A DNA stretch of 64,000 nt from TC-15 sp034437275 (GCA_034437275.1 DAOTUD010000067.1:36717-100716); one strand, 5' to 3'. Shown: positions 8,182 to 17,067, counted from the first letter of the stretch. A program made the numbers and translations. Notes: a model not told the origin generated them from the letters alone.

Positions 8182-9342
8182 CTACTCCAGATATTCCGCC
8201 ACGTCGAAGTCGACTTCCGGCATCTGGTCGCAGCCCATGCCAACCGTGGCCGCGTCGTCGCCGAAGACGGAGACGATCTCGATCTCACCCTCGTCGACCG
8301 CTTCTTCGATGCCGTCGATCAGGTCGAGGACCTCGTCGGGGGTGGTGTCTTCGTAGATGTCGTTCTTGGCCAGCCCCACGCCGCCCTTGGCAATACCCAG
8401 GCGCTCCGCCTCACCGTAGGGCAGTTCGCCTTCCAGGTGCAGCGTCACGGCGCGGTACAGCGAGTTGTCGACGTTCTTCAACATGCTGGTCAGAATGCGC
8501 TCGGCCTGCGCTTCGTTGGTTTCCATAATGATCTGCGCCTGGTCAGAGTCGACGCCGATGGCGTACTTATCCTGCTCTTCAGCCGCCTCGAACACGCCCA
8601 CGCCGGTGCCGCCCGCGATCTGGAACACGATGTCGGCTTTTTGCTCGTACATCGCCAGCGCGATCTCTTTACCTTTGGCCGGGTCGTTCCAGCCGCCAGC
8701 GTACTGGACCAGCACCTGCGAGGTGGGGTCAACCAGGCACGCGCCCTGCTCGTAGCCAACGATGAAGTCGTTGATCACGGGGATGTCCTGCCCGCCGATG
8801 GCGCCGATGATCATATCGGGGTTGAAGCCTTCGACCTCGCTCTGGGTCATGGCCGCGGCGTAGACGCCCGCCAGGAAGGACCCCTCGTTCTGGGCATAGG
8901 TCACCGAGTAGACGTTCTCGCAGCCCTCGACGCACACGTCGGGGTTGTCATATGCAACCGAGTCATCGTACATCACAAAGTACTTGTCGGGATACAGGTG
9001 GACGCGGGTCGCGAGGAACTCGCCCATCTGGAAGGTACCTACGATCAGTATGTCGTAGTTGTCGGTGTCGGCCATCGCGTCGGCCAGCCCGCTCTCCCAG
9101 TTGGCCGGGTCGATGCCCAACTCGATGGTGTTGACCTCAACGTTGTAGCCGTCGTCGATCAGGCGGTCCATGCCGCGCTGGGCCGAGTCGAAGAACGATT
9201 TGTCGCCCAGCACGCCGTTAATCACCAGCGTAATCCGCAGCGGGTCATCGTCTCCATCCTGGGCCTGAGTGGTCGGTACAGCCACCACGCCAAACGCCAG
9301 CATAAGCACAAGCATTAAGGCAAGAATTTTGGAACGCATCAT
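8182..9342 (-). CDS. BMP-family substrate-binding protein, system 1
   Basis: A 386-residue periplasmic-type binding protein of the BMP (basic membrane protein/Med/PnrA) family, which generally binds purine nucleosides. The signal peptide MMRSKILALMLVLMLAFGVVA ends in a TTQAQ cleavage site and has no lipobox cysteine, so it is predicted to be secreted rather than lipid-anchored. Mature-part features include NGVLGDKSFFDSAQRG, AYDNPDVC, the Gly-rich GAIGGQDIPV and IAGGTGVGVFEAAEE. A good promoter lies 57 nt upstream. It is first in the operon, as expected for the most abundant component. Confidence 0.92.
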   Translation of the reverse strand: MMRSKILALMLVLMLAFGVVAVPTTQAQDGDDDPLRITLVINGVLGDKSFFDSAQRGMDRLIDDGYNVEVNTIELGIDPANWESGLADAMADTDNYDILIVGTFQMGEFLATRVHLYPDKYFVMYDDSVAYDNPDVCVEGCENVYSVTYAQNEGSFLAGVYAAAMTQSEVEGFNPDMIIGAIGGQDIPVINDFIVGYEQGACLVDPTSQVLVQYAGGWNDPAKGKEIALAMYEQKADIVFQIAGGTGVGVFEAAEEQDKYAIGVDSDQAQIIMETNEAQAERILTSMLKNVDNSLYRAVTLHLEGELPYGEAERLGIAKGGVGLAKNDIYEDTTPDEVLDLIDGIEEAVDEGEIEIVSVFGDDAATVGMGCDQMPEVDFDVAEYLE

Positions 9343-9398
9343 GTCTTTTCTCCTACTTACTTAAACAGCAAAAATGTTGTTGAACAGTGAACACCCAA

Positions 9399-9427
9399 AC
9401 TATAGCGTGACACCGACGCAGCGTCAA
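9399..9427 (-). promoter_or_regulatory. Sigma-70-like promoter for BMP operon 1
   Basis: On the minus strand TTGACG (9427-9422) and TATAGT (9404-9399) are separated by exactly 17 nt, giving a start near 9392 and a ~50-nt leader before the ATG at 9342. Agreement with the consensus is 5/6 and 5/6. Confidence 0.75.
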
Positions 9428-9457
9428 GTTGCGTGCTGTCGGGCAGGCGACTATTTC

Positions 9458-9487
9458 TTGCCTTATTTTTGTCAAAAATGGTATGGT
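9458..9487 (+). promoter_or_regulatory. Possible promoter for nucleoside hydrolase
   Basis: TTGCCT (9458-9463) and TATGGT (9482-9487) are spaced 18 nt apart, about 40 nt upstream of the start codon. The match is only moderate, but the location is right for a divergent promoter facing the BMP operon. Confidence 0.35.
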
Positions 9488-9528
9488 TGCGGGTGTCTCG
9501 ATTTTTGTTGATGAAAGGGTAAGCTATT

Positions 9529-10461
9529 GTGCGCATGATTATTGATACCGACGCTGGCGTCGACGATGCCCAGGCGATTATGATGGCGCTGGCTCATTCC
9601 GGCGTGACGGTCGAGGCCATTACGACCGTGACCGGCAATGTCCACGTCGATCATGTCAACCGCAACGTGTTCACCGTGCTGGAGATTATGCAGGCGGGCG
9701 ATCTGCCCGTCTACCAGGGGGCCGATATGCCGCTGGTGCCTGGCTTTTGGGAGCCAGAAGCGCGCGTGCATGGCGAGGATGGCCTGGGCAATTACCAGGG
9801 CCGCCCGCCGACCCAGCGCCGGCTCGAAGCGGAGCACGCCGCCAACGCGCTGGTGCGCATGGCGGACGAGTCGCCGGGCGAGTTGACGCTGATCGCGCTG
9901 GGGCCGTTGACCAATATCGCGCTGGCCTGCAAGCTCGACCCCGACTTCCCCGCCAAAATCCGCCATTTCACCTTCATGGGCGGCACCACCTCCGGCTTTG
10001 GCAACACGCGCAACGTGACGGCGGAGTTCAACGTGTTCTGCGATCCCGAAGCGGCGTTGGTCGCGCTGGATGCCTTCCCCAAGGCGACGATGGTCTCGTG
10101 GGAAACCACGATCAAGCATGCGTTCGCCTGGGAAGCCTACGACCAGCTCGCCGCGATCGATACGCCGGCGGGCCGCTTCTTCCGCGACACCACGCACACC
10201 ACCGTCGACTTCCTGCGCCAGTACAGCCAGGTGCCGGGCTACCTGCTGCCCGATCCGCTGGCGATGGCCGTCACGCTGGAGCCGATGCTGATCCATCGCA
10301 GCGATCACCATTTCGTCACGGTCGAATTGCAGGGCACGCACACGCGCGGTCAGACCGTGCTCGACTTCATGGGGACCTTGGGCCGCGATCCGAACGTGCA
10401 TGTCGTGCTCGACCTGGACACCGGCGCGGTGTACCGGATGTTCGAAGACATGCTGCAATGA
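9529..10461 (+). CDS. Nucleoside hydrolase (IU-type)
   Basis: A 310-residue inosine-uridine-type nucleoside hydrolase, which splits a ribonucleoside into base and ribose with a calcium ion. The N-terminal metal motif is DTDAGVDDAQA (Asp6, Asp8, Asp12, Asp13), and LTLIALGPLTNIALA, FMGG and AEFNVFCDPEAA are further family hallmarks. GTG at 9529 is chosen because GAAAGGG lies 9 nt upstream; an ATG two codons later is the alternative. It is divergent from a BMP importer and overlaps the next gene by 4 nt (ATGA), which fits use of imported nucleosides. Confidence 0.93.
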   Translation: MRMIIDTDAGVDDAQAIMMALAHSGVTVEAITTVTGNVHVDHVNRNVFTVLEIMQAGDLPVYQGADMPLVPGFWEPEARVHGEDGLGNYQGRPPTQRRLEAEHAANALVRMADESPGELTLIALGPLTNIALACKLDPDFPAKIRHFTFMGGTTSGFGNTRNVTAEFNVFCDPEAALVALDAFPKATMVSWETTIKHAFAWEAYDQLAAIDTPAGRFFRDTTHTTVDFLRQYSQVPGYLLPDPLAMAVTLEPMLIHRSDHHFVTVELQGTHTRGQTVLDFMGTLGRDPNVHVVLDLDTGAVYRMFEDMLQ

Positions 10462-11507
10462 ACGCGGAGGCACTCGCCGGACGGCTGCGCATCCTGGCGG
10501 CCCTGCCGGGCATCGCCGGGCATGAGGGCCGCGTCGCGGCGCACATGCAGCGCGCGCTGGCCCCCGCCGCCGGCGCGGCCTGGACGGACCCGCTGGGCAA
10601 CCTGATCGCGCGTTTCGGCCCGCCGGATGCGGCGCGCCGGATCGCGGTGCTGGCGCACATGGACACCGTCGGGCTGCTGGTCAAGCAGCGGCACGCGGAC
10701 GGTACGCTGGGCGTGGTGCAGGTCGGCGGCGTGAACGTCAAGGCGCTGCCCGGCGCAGCGGTGCAGGTCTGGGCCGCTGCCGACTCGCCGCTGCCGGGCG
10801 TGATCGGCGTGCGGTCGCAGCACCTCGCGCAGCCCGGCGACGCGGCGGCGCACGTCGACGACCTGTACGTGCAGGTCGACCCGGCGCGTGCCGTCCCTGT
10901 GACGGCTCCGATCACCTACGCCCCGCAGGCCATCGACCAGGGCGGCGGGCTGTTCGCCAGCCCGCACCTGGACGACCGCGCCGGGTGCGCGCTGCTGCTG
11001 GCGCTTGGCGAGTGGTTGGCGGATCACGCGCTCCCCGCTGCGACCGCGATCTATCTGGTGGGCACCGTGCAGGAGGAAACCACCTGCGCCGGGGCCGTGA
11101 GCGCGCTGCGCCAGATCGCGCCGGAATGGGCGCTGTTCGTGGACGGCACGCTGAGCTACGACACGCCCGACACGCGCGGGCGCGGCGACGTCCGGCTGGG
11201 CGGCGGCCCGGTCCTGACGTCGTTTTTGTACGTCAGCGGCCTCAACGGGTGGCACGCCCATCCGGGGCTGCGCGCGCACCTGCTGGCGCTGGCGCGGGAC
11301 CGGGCGCTGCCGCACCAACAGGACGCGATCCGGGGCCTGATGAGCGATGCGCGCGCCGCGACGTGGCTGGGGGTTCCCAGCGCGATCATCGGCCTGCCAA
11401 TGCGCGGCAAACACGCCCCGCTCGAAACCGTTCAGCTTGACGATCTCGCCCAGACGGCGCACCTGTTGGTCGCCGCGCTGTCCGATCCGTATAAGTGGGT
11501 TGGATGA
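10458..11507 (+). CDS. M42-family metallopeptidase/aminopeptidase
   Basis: A 349-residue co-catalytic metallopeptidase of the M42 type (glutamyl/deblocking aminopeptidase, endoglucanase-M-like). Visible metal and catalytic motifs are AHMDT (~67-70), HLDDRAGCALLL, VQEETTCAGA and FVDGT, in family order. The start is the ATG that overlaps the nucleoside hydrolase stop; the same frame is open far upstream only as a shadow. Coupling with the hydrolase suggests co-expression, but a peptide role beside nucleoside salvage is not obvious. A non-peptide amidohydrolase role is possible. Confidence 0.85.
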   Translation: MNAEALAGRLRILAALPGIAGHEGRVAAHMQRALAPAAGAAWTDPLGNLIARFGPPDAARRIAVLAHMDTVGLLVKQRHADGTLGVVQVGGVNVKALPGAAVQVWAAADSPLPGVIGVRSQHLAQPGDAAAHVDDLYVQVDPARAVPVTAPITYAPQAIDQGGGLFASPHLDDRAGCALLLALGEWLADHALPAATAIYLVGTVQEETTCAGAVSALRQIAPEWALFVDGTLSYDTPDTRGRGDVRLGGGPVLTSFLYVSGLNGWHAHPGLRAHLLALARDRALPHQQDAIRGLMSDARAATWLGVPSAIIGLPMRGKHAPLETVQLDDLAQTAHLLVAALSDPYKWVG

Positions 11508-11586
11508 ACAGGAAAAAGTTGAAATGTAGTTTTTCGATGCGTATTCAGGTTGTAGGGCGTTGTCAGGTGACTTTCGTTCTGTGTTA

Positions 11587-11684
11587 ACCCCTCCCTAAAT
11601 CCCTCCCCGTAAACGGAGAGGGACTTTCAAACCTGGTCTTTTCCCCTCTCCGCGCGCGGGGAGGGGGTCAGGGGGAGGGGTAAA
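11587..11684. repeat. Family A fold-back repeat, copy A1
   Basis: A 98-nt fold-back sequence starting ACCCCTCCCTAAATCCC and ending GGGGGAGGGGTAAA. Close relatives are found at 20164, 22110 and 63772. No clear terminal CTAG ends are visible at this copy, so it may be an eroded or internal form. It fills the gap between two M42-like genes. Confidence 0.75.
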
Positions 11685-11746
11685 GCCTCAACAACGTCTG
11701 CGCAGCTGTAAAATTCGATGTTGTCAGCTAACGTTAGGGGGATGCT

Positions 11747-12904
11747 ATGCCCTTCAAGACGCTTCACGAAGCGTTACCGGCTCTACAGAACTCACTCGAC
11801 GATCTGCCCGCGCTGCACGACAGCGAACAAGTGTGGGATATGCTGCGGCGGCTGCTGGTCGCGCACGCGCCCTCTGGCGGCGCGAATCTGCTGGGCGGCA
11901 TCGGCGACGAAATCACGGTGCTGGCCGATGCGCTGGGGCTGCGCGACCGGGTCAAGCCCTACCTGGGCACGACCGGCAACACCGCGATCTGGCTGGGGGC
12001 CGACAAGCCGCACGCCGATCTGGTGGTGATGGCCCACATGGACCGCCCTTCGTTCCGCGTGCAGGACCGCGACGCCGGGATTCTATTTCCGATCTGCGCC
12101 AATCGCTTCCCGGCGGGCGAGTATCGCATCCCGGCCAAGGCGGTGCGCTTCGAAAAGGGGCGGCTGGTGGTCGGCGCGGCGGGGATGGTGGCGTCCGATA
12201 AAGGCGCGGATCGGGAACTCATTCGGTTCGAGACCCGGCGCGGCGAGTTGGCCTGGCACGACACCGTGCTGATCGACGTCAACCCGGCGCGGGACGGGGA
12301 TACGGTGGTCGGCACCGGGCTGGACAACAGTCTGGGCGTGCTGACGGTGCTGCTGGTGGCGGCGGCGCTGCACGGCGTGGAGGATGCCATGCGCGAGCGT
12401 GAACGGCGCTGCCTGATCGTCTTCACCGATCAGGAGGAAGGCCCGCCGGATGGTTTCTTTGGACACGGCGCGGCCCGGCTGGCCTACGAACTGGATGCCC
12501 CGACGTATGGCTGCGTGATCGTGGATGCGCACAACGCCGGGATGGAGCACGGCGTCCAGTTGGGGCAGGGCATGAGTCACGGGCTGGCCTCGAACTGGGG
12601 GCGCGGCTCGATTGTGCCGCCGAATTACATGGCGCTGGCGACCGATCTGGCGGCCAACCTCAATACGGCGCACCCGGGCACGGTCCAGCTCAACACCGGC
12701 TACCTCTCGCGCAGCGACGACATGGCGCTCAGCCGGTGGACGCGCGTGCTGGGGCTGGCCGGCCCGCCGATGACCGGTGCGCACACCGGCCACGAGACCG
12801 CGCACCTGAGCGATATTCAGCACGGGGTGCGCTGGCTGGCGCACTTTATCCCGGCGGTGCTCAACCTGGCCCCGGCGCTCACGCCGCGTTACGCGCTGGG
12901 TTAG
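11747..12904 (+). CDS. M42/M20-like metallopeptidase, divergent
   Basis: A 385-residue relative of the M42 co-catalytic peptidases. It keeps MAHMDRPSF, FTDQEEGPPDGFFG and a C-terminal TGHETAHL histidine motif. Where the family usually has a metal-bridging Asp-Asp, it reads GTGLDNSLGVL, with Asn in the second position. The ATG follows AGGGGGAT. It is only weakly similar to the M42 gene just upstream, so it is unlikely to be a recent duplicate. Substrate unknown; a zinc-dependent aminopeptidase or deacylase is the best guess. Its stop overlaps the convergent methyltransferase stop by 4 nt. Confidence 0.75.
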   Translation: MPFKTLHEALPALQNSLDDLPALHDSEQVWDMLRRLLVAHAPSGGANLLGGIGDEITVLADALGLRDRVKPYLGTTGNTAIWLGADKPHADLVVMAHMDRPSFRVQDRDAGILFPICANRFPAGEYRIPAKAVRFEKGRLVVGAAGMVASDKGADRELIRFETRRGELAWHDTVLIDVNPARDGDTVVGTGLDNSLGVLTVLLVAAALHGVEDAMRERERRCLIVFTDQEEGPPDGFFGHGAARLAYELDAPTYGCVIVDAHNAGMEHGVQLGQGMSHGLASNWGRGSIVPPNYMALATDLAANLNTAHPGTVQLNTGYLSRSDDMALSRWTRVLGLAGPPMTGAHTGHETAHLSDIQHGVRWLAHFIPAVLNLAPALTPRYALG

Positions 12905-13845
12905 CGCGCGTCGAGCAGGTAGGCGTCCGCCCACCAGTAATCGTACAGCTTGCGGCGCTGCACGGATTGGAAGCCCGCGGTTTGCAGGCTGTCGATCCAC
13001 GTCTGGATCGGCCCTTCCCAGTTGGTGCGCGCCGCTGACCGGTCGAAATAGCCGAACATGACCGGCATCAGGAAGCCCTGCGCCACCCGCCCGCCGTCGC
13101 CGGCGTATTCGGCCAGCCCGTCCTCGTAATGCGTGACGATATAGGCCACGCGGTCCGGCGCGAGGTCGGCCTCGAAGACCGGCATGTCGAACTCGGCAAC
13201 CAGCGCCCGGTCGCTGTGCGCCCGCATCCAGGCCAGCACCGCCGGGCGATCCTCGGGCGGGACCGATTGCAGGCTCCATGTGGCCTGCACGATGTCCCAT
13301 TCCCCGCTGGCGGTTTCCATGAAGCGCTGCACGGCGACGGGATAGGCGTGGTAGCCGATCTTCCACTCGTCAAGCTGGCGGGTGGTGCGCGCCAGCATCG
13401 CCTCGGACGGCTCGACCAGGTCGAGCTTGGCAATCGACTCGGTCAGCGCGGGCAGCAGCGCCAGCCCATCCCCCACGCCGACATCCAGCAGCCGCAGCGT
13501 GGCGTACTCCCCGTACACCGCGTTGAGCGCCTGGCTGGTGGTGGTGTACAGGTCGACGTTGCCCCCGCCGCGCACAAACGCCGCGAACGCCTCCCCCTCG
13601 ACATACACGCCCGTCTTGCCCTGCGCGTGGACGCGGGCCAGATACGTCGCGGCCTGCGCGAAGACGCGGCTGTTCGGTTCGTGCTCGGTGGCGGTGCGCG
13701 CCAGCGCCAGCGCATCCGCGATACGGTCTTCGGCAAAGGCCAGCAGCGCGGTGTAGAAGATGTCGAGCGGGGCGGATTTTTCGGCCTGGTAGACGGCGGT
13801 GTAGCCGTGCGCCTGGTAGATGGACCATAAAGCGTCGAGTGACAT
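12901..13845 (-). CDS. SAM-dependent methyltransferase
   Basis: A 314-residue protein. The N-terminal ~90 residues are alpha-helical and TPR-like (ALARTATEHEPNSRVFAQAA), followed by a class I methyltransferase fold with motif I LLDVGVGDGLALLPAL and an acidic loop LDLVEPSEAML. The YDYWWADAYLLDAR tail is typical of small-molecule methyltransferases. The substrate cannot be told from sequence. It is convergent with, and overlaps by 4 nt, the upstream M42-like gene. Confidence 0.75.
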   Translation of the reverse strand: MSLDALWSIYQAHGYTAVYQAEKSAPLDIFYTALLAFAEDRIADALALARTATEHEPNSRVFAQAATYLARVHAQGKTGVYVEGEAFAAFVRGGGNVDLYTTTSQALNAVYGEYATLRLLDVGVGDGLALLPALTESIAKLDLVEPSEAMLARTTRQLDEWKIGYHAYPVAVQRFMETASGEWDIVQATWSLQSVPPEDRPAVLAWMRAHSDRALVAEFDMPVFEADLAPDRVAYIVTHYEDGLAEYAGDGGRVAQGFLMPVMFGYFDRSAARTNWEGPIQTWIDSLQTAGFQSVQRRKLYDYWWADAYLLDAR

Positions 13846-13912
13846 GGGCGGCTCCCTGGGTGGCGATCCAGTAGTCTTATTTCGTTGTGCTACAGAGTAT
13901 AGCAGACGCGGG

Positions 13913-15358
13913 TCAGGTCGCGTGGGCGTCGTCCTGGCGCGGCAGCGTGAACCAGAAGGTCGCGCCGTGCCCCGGCTCGGAGTCGACGTCGATCTGGCCG
14001 CCGTGCGCCTCGACGATGCGCTGCGTGATTGCCAGCCCCAGCCCGGTGCTCGTCTCGCCCCCGGTTGGGCGCGCGGAGAGCCGGGCGAACTCCTCGAACA
14101 GGTGCGGGCGGTCGTCCGGCGTGATGCCAGGGCCTTCGTCGCTGACGCTGATCCGCCAGCAGTCCGCCTGCTGCGCGGCCCGGACGCACACTGTACTCGC
14201 GGCGGGCGAATACTTCACCGCGTTCGAGATCAGGTTGTCCATCACCTGGCGCAGCCGGTGCGGGTCGGCGATGACCAGGCCGGGGGCGACGGCTTGCAGG
14301 GTCACCTGCGTACCTTTGTCCTCGGCCAGCGCGTTGTGGCGCAGCACCACCTCGGCGAGAAACGGCGCGACGTCGATGGGATCGGGGTCCAGTTCCAGCC
14401 GCCCGGCTTCGATCTGCGCCACGTCCAGCAGGTCTTCGATCAAGGCCAGCATGTGGCGCGTCTGGCGCTGGGCGCTGTGCGCGATGTGTCCGATCTCCTC
14501 GGCGCTCAACTGCATCTCAGGGTCGCCCAGCAGCCCCATCGCCATCTGGATCGTGCCAAGTGGGCTGCGCAAATCGTGCGCCGCCACGCCGAGGAACGTA
14601 TTTTTCATCTCGTTGAGCCGCCGCAGTTCCTTGTTTTGGCGTTCGCTGGCCTGCTGCTGCGCGGCGAGTTCCGAAGCCAGCCGCCCCTTCTCTACGATCA
14701 CCGCCAACTGCCCGGCGATCCGCTGGAAGGTGTCGATATGGGCATCCTGGTAGGCGTGGGGGTGGATGCTGGAGAAGAAAATAAACCCGATGGGCGCGCC
14801 GTTGGCGATCAGCGGGCAGGTCAGCGACGACTGTATCCCCTCCTCGACGATCAGCCGCGTCGATTTCGACTCGGGCTTGTGGCGCAGGTAGGCGCGCAGA
14901 TCGTTGAGGATGCGCGGCTGGCCGGTCGTGATGATCGTCTCCAGGCTGCTGTCGGCCAGCGGGGCCGCGTAGCCGTCGCCCAGCCGCACGGTGGGCTGGT
15001 CGGTCTTGTGCCAGGCCGTGCGCACGATCGCGCCGTCATCGTCGATCAGGGCCAGGCTGATGCGGTTGTAGGGGAACAGCGCGCTAAAGTCCGCGTAGAT
15101 GTTGTCCAGGATGTCATCCAGCAGCAGCCCGGCGTTGATGCGCGCGGTGAGGCGGCCGATCTGGTGCAGCTCCCGGCTGTGGATGTGCAGCGTTTGCGCC
15201 AGCGCGTCGAGCGCCTCCCCCAGTGCGTTGAGTTGGGGATCGTCAGTCGCGGGGAAGCTGACATCGTAATCGTCGCGCTGGAGACGGTAGACATTGTCGA
15301 TGAAATGCGAGAGTGCTTCTTTGCGGGATACGGCCTGCTCTTTGCGACTGCTACCCAT
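13913..15358 (-). CDS. GAF-domain sensor histidine kinase
   Basis: A 481-residue soluble kinase. A helical N-terminus is followed by a GAF domain (~75-225, YNRISLALIDDDG to PIGFIFFSS), a coiled coil, a HisKA domain with phospho-acceptor His261 in AAHDLRSPL, and a HATPase domain with N-box DNLISNAVKYSP, G1 DEGPGI and G2 TGLGLAI. No membrane helix or signal peptide is present, so it should sense an internal signal. No cognate response regulator lies next to it. Start is the ATG at 15358. Confidence 0.9.
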   Translation of the reverse strand: MGSSRKEQAVSRKEALSHFIDNVYRLQRDDYDVSFPATDDPQLNALGEALDALAQTLHIHSRELHQIGRLTARINAGLLLDDILDNIYADFSALFPYNRISLALIDDDGAIVRTAWHKTDQPTVRLGDGYAAPLADSSLETIITTGQPRILNDLRAYLRHKPESKSTRLIVEEGIQSSLTCPLIANGAPIGFIFFSSIHPHAYQDAHIDTFQRIAGQLAVIVEKGRLASELAAQQQASERQNKELRRLNEMKNTFLGVAAHDLRSPLGTIQMAMGLLGDPEMQLSAEEIGHIAHSAQRQTRHMLALIEDLLDVAQIEAGRLELDPDPIDVAPFLAEVVLRHNALAEDKGTQVTLQAVAPGLVIADPHRLRQVMDNLISNAVKYSPAASTVCVRAAQQADCWRISVSDEGPGITPDDRPHLFEEFARLSARPTGGETSTGLGLAITQRIVEAHGGQIDVDSEPGHGATFWFTLPRQDDAHAT

Positions 15359-15720
15359 AAACCTGCCTGCCTTCCTGCCGGAATGGTGAGCATGAATGCC
15401 AGAATGATGAACAAGGGAATGAGTTCGGTCAATGATGATGTGCCATAAGTACTAGACCTTGTCGGCCTATTGTATCTGATTCTTCGGTCGATTGCAGCCG
15501 GGAAAAAGGGCTGCGGTGATAAATAGCTGTGTGCCCGGGGGATGAAGCAGGGGGCGGACGGCGCTCTGCTGACGCTGTTTGTGCGCACTGCACAAGGTGG
15601 CAAACGTCCACAAGCTAAGTGCTGTTTGGTGGTTTGCGTTTAGGGGAATTTCAACTAAACTGATAGTCGGGGAAGATTTGCGCTAGCTATTTTAATTGTT
15701 TGGTTAAGAGGAGAAACTCT
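15359..15720. other. Divergent intergenic region, 362 nt
   Basis: No coding region is supported here. It separates the minus-strand histidine kinase from BMP system 2. A minus-strand TACAAT at 15474-15469 with a poor -35 (CTGCAA) 17 nt away could serve the kinase. A short GC hairpin (GCAGCC...GGCTGC, about 15495-15523) is visible. The last ~100 nt before the binding-protein gene are AT-richer and probably hold its promoter, but no convincing -35/-10 pair was found. Confidence 0.4.
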
Positions 15721-16968
15721 ATGTTGAAAAAAATAACAGTGTTATTGGTGTTGGTCGCGGTCGTCTTTGGCAGTGTGGCCGCCGTATCGCCGCAGGCCAA
15801 AGCGCAAGACGATGAGTTCATCTTTGGGGTGATCCTGGTCGGGCCGAAGGATGATCATGGCTGGAGCGAGGCGCACTACAACGGCGGGCTGTATGTGGAG
15901 GAGAACCTGCCCGGCGCGAAGATGATCTACCTGGAGAGCCTCAACGCCGCCGACCGTCCCGAGACCACGCTCGACGAGGTCGTGCAGCAGATGGTCGACC
16001 AGGGCGCGGAGTTGATCTTAACCACTTCGGCGGACTTCGAAGTCGACACCACGATTGTGGCCGAGTTCTACCCGGATGTGGTGTTCATCAATATCTCTGG
16101 CGACGACGCGCTGTGGGGCATTGCGCCCGACAACCTGGGCAACATCATGGGCCAGATGGAATATGGCAAGATGATGGCCGGGTGCGCGGCGGCGCTCAAG
16201 ACCCAGACCGGCAAGATCGGCTATATCGGGCCATTGATCGACCCCGAAACTGTCCGGCTGGCCAACTCGGTGTACCTGGGCGCGCGCTACTGCTACGAGA
16301 ACTATCGCGGCCTGGACCCGGACGACATCCAGTTCTCCGTGACCTGGATCGGCTTCTGGTTCAACATCCCCGGCGTCACGCTCGACCCGACCGAGGTGGT
16401 CAACTCCTTCCTGGATGACGGCGCGGACGTCGTGGTCTCCGGGATCGACACCACCGAGGCCATCGTCGTGACCGGCCAGCGGGCCGCCGAAGGCGAGGAC
16501 GTATGGGCCATCCCCTACGACTTCGAGGGGGCCTGCGCGGAAGCGCCAGAAATCTGCCTGGGCGTGCCGTACTTCAACTGGGGGCCGGCCTACCTGGACA
16601 CCGTGACCGCTGTCAAAGAGGGCACCTGGGAAGCCTCGTGGGACTGGCTGCCGCCCTACTGGGAAGATATCAACGACCACGACAAGTCCGCGGTCGGCTA
16701 TATCTACGGTGACGGCCTGAACGACGATGACCGCGCCATCATGGACGAGTTCATCGCCGCCCTGGGCGCAGGTGCGCAGGGCGACGACGGCATCAACCTG
16801 TGGACCGGCCCGCTGAACTTCCAGGACGGCTCGGTCTTCCTCGAAGAAGGCGAAGTCGCCACCCCGAAGCAAATCTGGTTCATGGCGAGCAACGCCGACG
16901 AAGCCGACGCGCCGGAGGATGTGAATCCGCAGCAACTGCTGGAAGGCATCGAGGGCGCAAGCGAGTAA
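15721..16968 (+). CDS. BMP-family substrate-binding protein, system 2
   Basis: A 415-residue extracytoplasmic binding protein of the BMP/Med family. The signal peptide MLKKITVLLVLVAVVFGSVAA ends at QAKAQ with no lipobox cysteine. Family features are GVILVGPKDDHGWSEAHYNGG, a Gln-rich helix EVVQQMVDQGAELI, INISGDDALWG and IGYIGPLIDPET. ATG 15721 has an AAGAGGAGAAA ribosome site; the frame is open seven codons further through a TTG, which is rejected. It is clearly different in sequence from the system 1 binding protein, which suggests a different ligand. The acidic C-terminal end is also different. Confidence 0.92.
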   Translation: MLKKITVLLVLVAVVFGSVAAVSPQAKAQDDEFIFGVILVGPKDDHGWSEAHYNGGLYVEENLPGAKMIYLESLNAADRPETTLDEVVQQMVDQGAELILTTSADFEVDTTIVAEFYPDVVFINISGDDALWGIAPDNLGNIMGQMEYGKMMAGCAAALKTQTGKIGYIGPLIDPETVRLANSVYLGARYCYENYRGLDPDDIQFSVTWIGFWFNIPGVTLDPTEVVNSFLDDGADVVVSGIDTTEAIVVTGQRAAEGEDVWAIPYDFEGACAEAPEICLGVPYFNWGPAYLDTVTAVKEGTWEASWDWLPPYWEDINDHDKSAVGYIYGDGLNDDDRAIMDEFIAALGAGAQGDDGINLWTGPLNFQDGSVFLEEGEVATPKQIWFMASNADEADAPEDVNPQQLLEGIEGASE

Positions 16969-16991
16969 GCTGAACCTGTCAGGCACATCAG

Positions 16992-17025
16992 GGGAGAGGG
17001 CACCCACCCTCTCCCTCCCATTTTT
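16992..17025 (+). terminator. Terminator/attenuator after binding-protein gene 2
   Basis: A perfect 9-bp stem GGGAGAGGG (16992-17000) / CCCTCTCCC (17007-17015), loop CACCCA, followed within 6 nt by TTTTT. It lies between the binding-protein and ATPase genes, in the same place as the terminator of system 1. Confidence 0.75.
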
Positions 17026-17067
17026 CAGGCACGCTGTTGAATACATTTATTACGAGACGTTCTTCTT

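Noticed and set aside
9747..10457. N-terminal extension of the M42 peptidase
   Set aside because: It is a frame shadow of the nucleoside hydrolase; the ATGA overlap marks the real start.
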